From assembly GCA_000934385.1 (NCBI GenBank), contig KN880632.1, forward strand, positions 1 through 44,837: 44,837 bases of DNA, read 5' to 3'. The translations under genes and the position numbers were made by a program. This DNA comes from Cylindrobasidium torrendii FP15055 ss-10. Lineage: Eukaryota > Basidiomycota > Agaricomycetes > Agaricales > Physalacriaceae. Below are positions 1 to 9,716 of the stretch, piece by piece; position 1 is the stretch's first letter, and each line of letters opens with the position of its first letter. A model generated the notes under the pieces. It ran no database searches. It saw only the letters and a list, made by a program, of their open reading frames with translations, and was not told the DNA's origin.

Positions 1-715
1 TGGATTTCCGAGCGTATTTCCTTTTATTTCTCATTATTTCTATATTCGGTAGTAGTGCGCAACCTCGGCGACCGGACCGATCCGCCGATCGTCGGTATCC
101 GGTCGGCACCCCGAGCCCTAGTCCCTCATCTTGACCTCTTGGTCTTTATTGGGATTAGGTGCGCCGTAGCGTAGTCCGCCTGTATACACAATCTAACTTG
201 GTCTTTATTGGGATTAGACCGCCGTCCGAGATCCGGTATTGAGATACCGAGGCATCCCCCGCCGCTCCCGCCTTCCCGCATCCCGATCCCGCCGATACAG
301 GCATCGGTACCGTCTTCCGACCTTCTCCGCGACAATATACGTCGCTAAAGTAATACTTGACATAGAGCCACTCCACAGTAGTTTCTTTCCGACTTCTCCT
401 GCAGCAATATTTCCAATGAAATGAGACGGGTGCTTTCTACACTATATCCAAAACAAACAGAAACGACAGGGCAAACTTCACACTCGAAAATCTAACCGTG
501 TCGCTCGAGCCCGTCTTGCCGCTGTCTTGCCGGATCGTTTGTTCGAATGCGGGGCTCTAGGTTCGCGCCCGATCGTTGACAATGTATACGTAGGACCACA
601 CATGCGGAATCGTGGGAGGCTGTAAGCCATTCACCGCACAATTTCCTCTGTATCAATATTCACGGTCATATAAGAGAAGCAGGCTTGCACTAGTCGTCAC
701 TTATCCTCCCTTCCC
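1..715. other. 5' intergenic stretch with no recognisable gene
   Basis: I see no coding region with domain-like sequence on either strand. The first 300 bases are rich in short CG-containing inverted words, and a 21-bp direct repeat occurs at 138-158 and 197-217. The last part is presumably the promoter of the velvet gene that starts at 716. Nothing else can be supported. Confidence 0.5.
138..217. repeat. 21-bp perfect direct repeat, two copies
   Basis: The word starting CTTGGTCTTTATTGGG and ending ATTAG occurs at 138-158 and again at 197-217, 59 bp apart, with no mismatch. The intervening sequence is not repeated. It may be a remnant of a tandem array or of a mobile element cut by the window edge. 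Function is unknown. Confidence 0.7.
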
Positions 716-1696
716 ATGAGCTACCCGTGTATCTTCAAGCAGAGTCCAGACGACTCGGGAGGGAGGGCCCTCCGGACGCAGCTGACGGTCCTTCAGTCCC
801 CCGTGCGAGGACGCAAGTGCGTTGAATTCCCATATTCACGACATGCGTTATAGGCCTGACTCATATCAGGATGTCGAGCATTCAGGCTGTACGCACGAAC
901 GGAAGCAAACTAGATGTTCGTCCGATTCAGCCGCCGCCTGTCGTACGGATCCAGCTCTTCGAGGCAGATAAGAGCGAGAGGGAGGTGGGGGACAGTGATT
1001 ACCAGTACGTCAACTACATCTTCGGCGTATATGGTAGCCCACCGCAAGCAGGGAATACGGTTTGGACGACGGTCGCACGATTATGCAAGCTTTGCTGTAC
1101 AAGGTGGAACCTACCAGGGTTTGCCTCACGCAGTGTGAGTATATGCACTGCCATGCCACGAGGATTGTGGCGACCAACTGCATTAGACGAACAACCTCTT
1201 GATTTCCACGATAATACACCTCCAAGAGTCCCGGAGTACACGGTGAGGGACTGTACGGCTCAAAACCTCCACGGAGATATGTTCGTCAGTGCAGTCAAGC
1301 TGCACAACTGGAAAGGCAAAGACATCTTCGTATGTCCGTTCGGGGTGCGTGCATCTTCCTCGCCGTTCACGCACCTTCGTTCACTTTGTCCGTGTAGAAC
1401 CTAGCTGTGCGCGAGGAAGGTGTCTTTATGCTTTGTTTTCGTGTATTTTCGGTGGGAAACCTCTGCGATCGTGTGCAAGGGCAGACGTGGAGTGACGAGT
1501 TCGAGATAATCCCTTCGAAGAGTGCATGTGCGCTCCCGCCGTCCACCGAACTCACGGATGTATGATATGTTGCTTTGAGGCCAGATTCAGCGGTGGCTCA
1601 TGTGAAATGCAGGCTTTGTCGGAATACATGGCCGACATGCACAAGAGGCGCGCCAGACTGAAGAGGCCCAGGAATGACGGGGAGGATGATGAGTAG
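716..1696 (+). CDS. velvet-domain transcriptional regulator
   Basis: Exons 716-816, 870-1004, 1052-1134, 1187-1344, 1398-1559 and 1613-1696 join to 723 nt (240 aa). All five introns are GT-AG, 47-53 nt, and the phases match. Velvet hallmarks run in order: an LTVLQSP strand (about residues 24-30), RPIQPPPVVRIQL (about 53-65) as the core DNA-contact segment, NLHGDMFVSAVKL, then LAVREEGVFMLCFRVF and TWSDEFEIIP. A basic tail (KRRARLKRPR) before an acidic end looks like a nuclear signal. Velvet proteins (VeA, VelB, VosA types) are fungal NF-kB-fold regulators of development and secondary metabolism. The protein is short, essentially only the domain. The subtype cannot be assigned. The fold is clear, but exact exon borders remain inferred. 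Confidence 0.82.
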
Positions 1697-2112
1697 GACG
1701 CAGACGAGCTGTAAGCATCGGTGCGGGAAATTAAACAACATTCGAGGCGGCGGGCACCGCTTGTTATTATTTAACGTGACACGACGAGTATAATATGCCA
1801 CTTCCTCGGGAACATCCGTTCAAGCCATTTCAGAGTGAGACGGGCGGCGAACAAGAGAAACAAGAGTGATGTCTCGTACCACAATAAATGATGCCACGTG
1901 ATGCGATTGCTTTTATTATGGCCTCGCGATCGACGGTGCTTGCAGGTCGGCCTCCTTCCCGCATTTTCCTCTGGTTATACCCCCATCTTTGGCATCCATA
2001 GTCACATCATCGAGCTGCGCAACGCTTCATCCTTCAATCACTGCTGTATTTCCTCGCGGAGTCCACATAGAACGAGCTATCGATCTTGCTTTCCACCTTA
2101 CACGAGCCCACC
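1697..2112. promoter_or_regulatory. intergenic region, velvet 3' end to MVD1 promoter
   Basis: About 416 bp lie between two genes on the same strand, so it must hold the velvet terminator and the MVD1 promoter. An open frame runs from 1898 into MVD1, but it has no domain-like residues and disagrees with the intron 1 phase of MVD1, so I read it as chance. A CACGTG-like CCACGTGATG word occurs near 1893. Confidence 0.4.
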
Positions 2113-3427
2113 ATGTCTGTCTTCCAAGCCACCGCCTCTGCGCCCGTCAACATTGCCTGTATCAAGTGAACTTGCTGCCCGTCTTCAAAGTCCTCATTTA
2201 ACGCGTATTTGTAGGTACTGGGGCAAGCGGGACACCAAGCTGATCCTGCCCACCAACTCGTCGCTGTCCGTCACCCTCGACCAGGATCACTTGCGATCCA
2301 CCACGACATCTCGCGCAGATCCGTCGTTCAAAAAGGACACCCTCTGGCTGAACGGCAAGGACGACCCCATTAAAGAGGGCGGACGTCTGGCGACATGCAT
2401 CAACGAGCTGAAGCGTCTTCGCAAGGTGTTGGTCGAGGACAAGGACGCCAGCGCGCCCAAGGTGCGTGGACACCAGCCAGCTGTTTTTTCTCAGCTAACT
2501 GATGCCATACAGCTTTCCACTTATGCCGTGCACATCGCATCATACAACAACTTCCCCACAGCCGCCGGTCTGGCATCCTCCGCGTCCGGTTTCGCCGCGC
2601 TCGTATCCTCGCTTGCAAAGCTCTACGAACTCCCCTCCACCCCATCCGAGCTGTCGCTCATCGCGCGCCAAGGATCCGGCTCTGCATGTCGCTCCCTCTT
2701 CGGCGGCTATGTCGCATGGGAAATGGGCACCAAGGCAGACGGCTCGGACTCGTACGCCGTCGAAGTCGCACCCCAATCCCACTGGCCCGAAATGCACGCT
2801 GTCATCTGTGTCGTGAACGACGCAAAGAAGGGCACATCCTCGACGTCCGGCATGCAGCGCACCGTCGAGACATCCGCCCTCCTCCAACACCGCATCAAGC
2901 ACGTCGTCCCCAAACGCATGGCAGACATTTCCGCTGCCATCCAGGCGCGCGACTTTGATGCCTTTGCACAAATTACCATGGCAGACTCAAATCAGTTCCA
3001 TGCCGTCGCGCTCGATACTGAGCCTCCGATTTTCTACATGAACGACGTGAGCAAGGCCATCATCGCACTCATCGTCGAGTACAACCGTGTCGCTCTGGAG
3101 AAGACTGGCCACCTCAAAGCTGCGTACACATACGACGCAGGTCCAAACGCGGTCATCTACACGCTACAGGAAAACGCGAAAGAGATTGTCGAGCTCATCC
3201 ACAAGTATTTCCCACAGAAGGAGGCTTTCAACGATCGCTTCCAGCTTTTCGGCGGTGAGGGCGTCAAAGGAAAGGTTGTGGAGGGATTCAACGAGGCAGT
3301 AGCGCAACCACATGAAGTCGATGCGGTCAAGGGCATCATTCACACCAAGGTCGGCGACGGGCCCAGGACCCTGGGGGCGGAGGAGTCGCTTCTGAACGCA
3401 GAGGGTACCCCAAAGACCCTTGCATAA
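2113..3427 (+). CDS. MVD1: diphosphomevalonate decarboxylase
   Basis: This enzyme performs the ATP-dependent decarboxylation of mevalonate 5-diphosphate to isopentenyl diphosphate, the last step of the mevalonate route to sterols and prenyl groups. Exons 2113-2165, 2215-2461 and 2513-3427 give 404 aa, the usual family length. The N-terminus contains the APVNIACIKYWGKRD motif split by intron 1 (49 nt, AA|GTGAAC to TTGTAG|G), followed by LPTNSSLSVTL. Residues about 114-125 are the GHMP-kinase-type ATP loop PTAAGLASSASG. The C-terminal half (RMADISAAIQ, DAGPNAVIY) is also typical. Intron 2 is 51 nt with no stop codon, so its retention would keep the frame. The start at 2113 is chosen because it alone gives the conserved N-terminus. 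GHMP-family identity is certain. Confidence 0.96.
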
Positions 3428-3832
3428 GTGCTCTGTAGGATCACAAAATGTTTACATACTAGATATACATATTAAAGGTTTCAATGACATGTAGCAATAA
3501 TGGAAACTTCGAAAGCCGCAATAAATGATGATGTATAGCATGTCGAGCGCTGCAAGCTTTCGTCAATTCGTTGCTGTAAACCTGGACAAGGACATCTTTT
3601 GTGCATGGCTTGCTTCCCTAAGCCACACATTAGCAGACATCCTCAGTGCACCAGACCTCACCTACACTGACCTCCGATTACCCATGGATAGGTGTGAGCC
3701 CGGCGATGACTCTTGAGCACGGACCCTAAAAACAGATACAAGAACAAGGAGAACTTTGATAAGAAAAAATACAGACAAATACGTATACGACGCAAAAGAA
3801 AACGGGTCCACAGCAGTATCAAAGGTATACAT
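3428..3832. other. intergenic region between convergent genes MVD1 and SNF2
   Basis: This stretch holds the 3' untranslated ends of two convergent genes. A 63-codon open frame at 3525-3716 has no similarity I recognise. I see no RNA gene or repeat here. Confidence 0.4.
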
Positions 3833-6800
3833 CTACTCTTCAAGGTCGGAAGGCGTCAGGTACTCTCCATCCTCATCATCGCTCAGAACCTGCTTTCTCC
3901 CACTGCCCCTTTTGACCGCGCTCGGCCTCGAAGACACCCCAACACTATCATCATCCCTCGCTGGCCCTAGTCCCGGTGCACCAGGCAGCCCACTGTTGTT
4001 CATGGCCCTCGCGTATGCCCTATCAAACACCTTCTCCATCTCAATGGCATCGGTGTACACCCATGAGCCCTCCTGATTATACGTCCGTGCATTGCTGAAC
4101 ATCAGCTTCCAGTCCGCGCGGAACATATCAACTGTCTTGTAGAATGCCCCAGTCATCCTCTTTTGGATCTGTTGCATCGAAATAGGCGACTTAATGAGCT
4201 GGTAATAGTCCGCATATGCCTACGTAGCTGTCAATATCATGGCAGAGCTGACAAACAGAGAAGAACGCACCTTCTTCGAAGGCAGGACCATGAAAAGCTC
4301 TCGTCTGAGCCGACCCTCTTCAGCCGAGCATTCCCATACCGCCGAATAACACTGGTCAAAGGCCGCCTTCATACGCTCGCGCACATGCGGGCTGACCTCG
4401 GGCACCTTCGCTTTGCGTCGCCTCTGTGTACCCGTCAGCTCTACACATTGGAACATAATAGCGAACATACCGGCGCCCGGTCATCATCGTCATCGTCGCC
4501 TGCAACAGACGGCGTCAGAGACTTCTGGCCGCCCCTCTTCCTTTTGCTACCTGTCGGCGTATCGTAGTCCATCGCAGGAGCCTTGCCCTTCTTGCCCCTG
4601 GGTTTACGGCTGCTGCCAACACCAATATCCGACGAAGGCGTCCCACGACCAGAATCATATCGTGGTGTCGCTGCAGCAACACCACGCTTTTTCCGTGGCC
4701 TCTCCAACTCCTCCAAGTCTTCGCCGTCCTCGAGCGCCTGATAAACGAGATCTTCAGTACAATAAAATCTTCGGACAGGATAAACTCACCCTCGCCCAGG
4801 TATCATCATCCAGATTGTCCGTGTAGTTGACCACATTCCGCTTGCGCGCACCACGTCCCTCCACGATTTCTTCCTCCGTCGGAGGCGCAAAGGGCTCATC
4901 ACTACGGTAAAGCTCAGGCAGCTCCTCCACAGCCATGAGTGGTGGTGGTGGCTTGCCGCGGTGTCCAGCGTTCCGCCAAGATTCTGCGAGCTCACGTTCC
5001 CTGTTTGCATCATATTCTCTGAACACCGCAGCTTCCTCTTCCGAACGTGCCAACAAGCCATTGAGCTCCTCGTCGTTCATGTCACCAGCCTCCTCGTTGT
5101 CTTCCTCCTGGTCAGCCTCGAGGATGGATCGCTGAAAATGATTCTTAGCGTAGGCCTCCACGGAAAGAGTAAGCTCTACACACCAAGAACTCCTCCTGTT
5201 CTTCCTGCGTCGACTTGTTGTCGAAACGACCAGCCTGGATGACCTTGTCATCGATATCGAGTTTGAATCGCGCGCGCTGGTACATGGCTTCCTCCACACT
5301 CTTCTCGGTGATGAAGCGCAGAATCAATACGGCCTTGGTTTGTCCAATACGATGCGCACGATCCTGAGCTTGCAAATCTGCGTGCGGATTCCAATCAGAG
5401 TCGAAGCTGTAAAGCAATGTCAAGACGATAAAAGTCATGGCAGAAGACGAACATACATGATGACAGTGTCCGCAGTCTGCAAGTTCAGACCAAGACCACC
5501 GGCACGCGTCGACAGGATGAAGACCTTATACTCGGATTCCTTCGCGTTGAATAACTGCACATACGACGCGCGCTCCTCCGTCTTCGTCCCACCGTCCAGG
5601 CGAAGATACTTCCAGCCCATCATTTTCAGGAAGTCCTCCATGATGTCCATCACCTTGGTCATTTGGAAGAAGATCAAAACCTGAGCGCCAGTTAACATAA
5701 TGGACACGGAGCGGGGGGCAGACATACTCTGTGGCCAGTCGCAAAGAATTTTGGAAGAATGCGGTTGAGCAACTCAAGCTTGCCGGACGCGCGAATGAGC
5801 TTGTCATCGATGAGACCAGTTGGGTTGACCTTGTCTTCCACACTTTCAAACAAGAAAGGATGCTGGCAAATCTTGCGAAGTTGCATAAGCTCGTTGCTCA
5901 AGCCCTTGATACCTGCTGTTCTCAGTCTACAGGAGTCCGTCAATACGATAGCATGATCTATGGATAAGAGCAACGTACCCTCCCTTGCCATTGGACTCCG
6001 CAATCATCTTGTACTTCTTCATTTGCTTGTAAAGCTGGCTCTGCAATCCGCTCATCTTGGTCTTCAAGACCTTCTCGACCTTGTCCGGCAGTTCCGACTC
6101 AACATCCTTCTTGAGGCGACGCAACAGGAAGGGACGCAGCACCTTGTGCAGACGACGAATAATGAGCAGGGCCTCTTCTTCGTTCAGTTCAATCTTGTCG
6201 CCGGTATTTGCGAAAGGCGTGTTGAACCACTCGTCAAACGACTTTACAGAGTTGAAGATCTTGGGCAAGACGAAGTTCAGGAGCGACCAAAGTTCGGGAA
6301 GATTGTTTTGCAACGGAGTACCGGTGAGAATGAGACGATGGCGGGTGTGGTAGAAAGTCGAGAGGGTTTGGGAAAGCTTGCTCTGGGTGTTCTTCATGCG
6401 ATGACCCTCGTCTGCGCATGGTGAGTTGTAAATCAACAAGGGAAACCGACAACGTACCAATGATCATGTGCACCCAACGGAACTTGGACAACACAGGACG
6501 GTCCTTAATGATGTACTCGTAGGTCGTAAGGAGAACCTGGAAATATCCTGGGCGAAGGTCGTTCTGGAGTGCGCGACGCTGGGCAGGATTTCCCTTGTAC
6601 GAAATCATCCTGATAGCTGGTGCCCATTTCGCAAACTCGCCGGACCAATTGGTTAATGTGGATAGTGGAACAATGACGAGGAAGGGGCCAGGTTGGTTCT
6701 TGGATTCAATCAGGAAGGAGATGAGGGATATGGTTTGGATAGTCTTTCCGAGACCCTGAATCCAATGTCAATGTCAGCGCACGCCAGCAAGACTCAGTAC

Positions 6801-8600
6801 GCACCATCTCGTCGGCCAGAATACCGTTCAGCCTGTTGTTGTACAAGCTGACCATCCACTGGAGACCCTTCAGTTGGTATTCCTTTAACTTGCCGCCAAC
6901 GAGAATCTGAGGTTGGGCAGTGATCTTCTCCGAAATGCGATGAGCCACAGAGTAGTAATCCACTTTGCCCTTCTCCTTCTTCGCGTCTTCGTCGACCTGG
7001 GCGCCGAAAGTGGCCTCGCTCGTTGGTCCACTCTCCTGTTCGAAGTTGCCCATTTCGACACCTCCACTCTCGTTCTGCTGCGCGACAACCGCTTGGGCAA
7101 GACCTTCGAGATACGCGTCGGTTTGCTTGAGGAGATGTGTGATACGGGTGTCTTTGGCCGTATCAATGAGCTTCATGTAAGCCTCTTCATCGTCGGCCTT
7201 GAGGGCCTTGAGACGTTCCTTCGAGATGCGCTCGATACGCTTCTGTTCCTCTTTTTCGGTATGTACATGGAACGCCAATACGGCCTTGCCCAACCGGTTG
7301 ACACGATCCTGTGCGGCACGGTTGACGTTGAGAATCTCGCGGCCGTGGTTGGTGATGACCCGAAGCTGCTCAACATGTTTGTGCTTCGCCCGGCGCTCGC
7401 GCTCCGCCCGCTGGTTGCGCTCGAGGGTCTCTGTTTGCCGAGTATCGCGGAGGGTCGGCTTTCGGGCACGCTTGAAGTCGGCACGATTGACTGGAAGCAT
7501 AGAGCCATGGACAAGGCGCTCAGCCACAGCCTGGCGCATCGCGCGCTGCTTTTCGACCAGACGCAGAGACTTGAGTTCGATGAGGGCACGCAGTTTCCCG
7601 TGCGAAGGCTGAAACAAAAGCTGCTTGTCGTCTTCCAGCAAATTCTCCTCCACCAGTCCGCCTTCACCTGCCGTTGATGGCAACTCTTCTAGCTCTGACA
7701 TGCGCTGCTGGATGCGCACGTCGACGTAGCGGTCACGCTCCTGCATTATTTGGTTGACGTCCAGACCAGCAGGCATGATAGATGGCACAAGCAGACGCTG
7801 AAGATGGGTAGCGAACGCTTTGGGATCTATGTCTGGTTGGCGCTTAAGGTGAGAGAATGGGTGGCGATATGCGTTGTAAGGATATATCCCCGAGTTTGTG
7901 TCTTCTTCGAGGAAGGGGCCAGTGGGGAGGTCTGTGGGCTCTGGCTGTCCATCGTCCTCCACCTCCATCATAGCAATGTCGCTGATCCCGGACGCGTCTG
8001 ATTCCACTTTGGCAACATTGACGACACTGTCCACTATCTTGGCATCGACGTCGGGCGCACCTGCAGCTCTTAGCTGCTTCTCGAGGTCGGCTATTTGAGG
8101 GCCAGTAACCAGCATTCGCTTGCGCACATGGTCGGGAACACGCTCTTGGCGGCTGATGGCTTTGAAGGCAGCAATCTGAGCGCGGAGAACATCAATTTGG
8201 TCGGGCGTGAACGACACCGGCGTGACCGACTGCGGTGGGACGTGGGGTGCAGGGCCGGTCCCGTTGAGTGGAGGACCGCCGTTCATCATGGATATTTGAG
8301 CGTTCTGAGCTATTTGACGTTGTTGGTTGACTGTTGGACCGTCAGCAAGTACACCGCGCGTACCAAGCGAAGACATACCTGAAGCAACCGCCCTCATCAA
8401 ATTCTCCATCTCTCCGGGCTGTCCGTCCATGGGGTTGGCTCGTAAGTGGTTAATGCGCTGGGTACACCGCTTAGAACATCTGTCAAGACAGGAACGAACG
8501 AATTTTGACGCACATGCATTACGCTTTGGAACTGCTGCGGGTTAAGGATTTGATTGGGCATTGTTGGCGGCATTCGACTCCCAGCCATCGGGTTTGACAT
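3833..8600 (-). CDS. SNF2/STH1: SWI/SNF- or RSC-type chromatin-remodelling ATPase (Snf2/Sth1/BRG1 family)
   Basis: The catalytic motor of a nucleosome-remodelling complex in the nucleus. Twelve exons: 8600-8514, 8457-8379, 8330-6805, 6755-6458, 6411-5979, 5926-5728, 5680-5457, 5406-5184, 5131-4790, 4737-4471, 4423-4271 and 4219-3833, giving 4218 nt (1405 aa) with consistent phases. Domain order: QLQ (about 96-130), basic helical HSA region (about 330-430), SNF2 ATPase starting at [11 protein letters not shown] with Walker A GLGKT (565-569) and DEGH (664-667), helicase C with [15 protein letters not shown] and [15 protein letters not shown], the acidic SnAC region, a basic AT-hook-like linker, and a C-terminal bromodomain (about 1240-1345) with the acetyl-lysine Asn in TYNQEGS. 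QLQ, HSA and bromodomain together separate it from ISWI, CHD and INO80. Whether it serves SWI/SNF or RSC cannot be told here. Intron 2 (8378-8331) is 48 nt and stopless. Confidence 0.95.
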
Positions 8601-8868
8601 CGCGACTCGACGCGCCTAGGAAATCTCGCGTCACAGTCCGACCGCGATTTCGGTGCTGGTGGCTCGGAGGAAACAGCTGTAAACAATCGCTGACTCAGCA
8701 CACCGGGCCGATCATACGTGCCCTCATGCCAAACACTGCAAGCGAAGTTCCCCATCTTCCACAGGGGAAGAAAATACTAAGGCTAGTACAATTAGACATT
8801 CGATATTGCTGACCGCGCACCTCAGCGCTGGCCCGCCGTCAGATCTCTGTGGCGCATCGCACCTGACA
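8601..8868. promoter_or_regulatory. divergent region between SNF2/STH1 and tRNA-Ile
   Basis: This 268-bp gap carries the SNF2/STH1 promoter on the minus strand and the upstream flank of the plus-strand tRNA. No TATA box is obvious. Confidence 0.4.
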
Positions 8869-8942
8869 GGCCGACTAGCTCAGTTGGTTAGAGCGTCGTG
8901 CTAATAACGCGAAGGTCTTGGGTTCGATCCCCACGTTGGCCA
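8869..8942 (+). tRNA. tRNA-Ile (anticodon AAU), copy 1
   Basis: A 74-nt cloverleaf without intron. The 7-bp acceptor stem GGCCGAC pairs with GTTGGCC through one G-U pair, and the discriminator is A. A and B box sequences (TAGCTCAGTTGG and GGTTCGATCC) are intact. The anticodon loop reads CTAATAA, giving AAU (inosine-modified), which decodes Ile. A run of six T residues at 8945-8950 fits RNA polymerase III termination. Confidence 0.96.
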
Positions 8943-9530
8943 TATTTTTTCTTTCCCTTGTTTTCGCCAAAGCTGTCTGAGGAGATCATTGATAGATGTG
9001 CCTGAGTTGAAATCTCATAATATGTGATATTCTATTCCGGACTTCATTTAGAATCTGGTGTTTTGTGGCCGAACGTACGTCCTGGTACTGAAGCAGTCTT
9101 GTTCACATAATGGGGAGATTGTAGAGTAGAATACAATTCATGCCGACAGGTATACAGAAAACCATGGACATTGGATTCAAAATGACAGCACAGTAAGCAA
9201 AACACCAAATGTGGAGCCATATTTCTGTCGTGAATGTACCATCAAGGCAAACATACTAACTTGTAGTAAGCACGTATGCACCTTGATGAGTGCTGGTACT
9301 CTAGACCACTGTGGCGCTCGGGCCGTTGCACCGTTGCTCGAGTCCGCTATGTCAAGCAAACCGCCGCACGGCGCAATAATATATATATATACATTTGCCG
9401 CTGCCGCAAAAAGTAAGCATTCCTGTCTAAGACTCAAAACTTTAGACTAGGAGACATAGGCCGCCAGACCCCAAGCTTCAAGACCTGTCATTGTTTTCTG
9501 GGCCCAAAAAATGGGACTACCGCCTTCGAC
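8943..9530. other. spacer between two convergent tRNA genes
   Basis: The 588 bp between the tRNAs contain no recognisable gene. The open frames near 9177-9450 on both strands are chance readings. A short (AT)n tract lies at about 9379-9392. Both ends contain T runs (seen on the transcribed strands) that suit Pol III termination. Confidence 0.5.
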
Positions 9531-9604
9531 TGGCCAACGTGGGGATCGAACCCAAGACCTTCGCGTTATTAGCACGACGCTCTAACCAACTGAGCTAGTC
9601 GGCC
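9531..9604 (-). tRNA. tRNA-Ile (anticodon AAU), copy 2, inverted
   Basis: This is identical over all 74 nt to the plus-strand copy at 8869-8942, read on the opposite strand, so the two genes face each other. Anticodon AAU, no intron, intact A and B boxes. On the minus strand a run of six T residues (9511-9506) lies about 20 nt downstream and may be the terminator. Short similarity upstream of both copies suggests an inverted duplication larger than the tRNA itself. Confidence 0.96.
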
Positions 9605-9716
9605 TGACGCCATGCGTCTGTGGCGTAGTCTCCGGTCGGCGGTCTGGCTCTATTTCTTGGACATTGACATTCATGGTTATTAATCATAGCTACAAGCCAT
9701 TATAGGATCCTTAAAC

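Noticed and set aside
1898..2112. Open frame extending MVD1 upstream of 2113
   Set aside because: It crosses intron 1 in a frame that loses the conserved N-terminus (APVNIACIK); the residues are unlike any GHMP enzyme.
3525..3716. 63-codon open frame downstream of MVD1
   Set aside because: No domain-like sequence, no splice partners, and it lies in the 3' region of two convergent genes.
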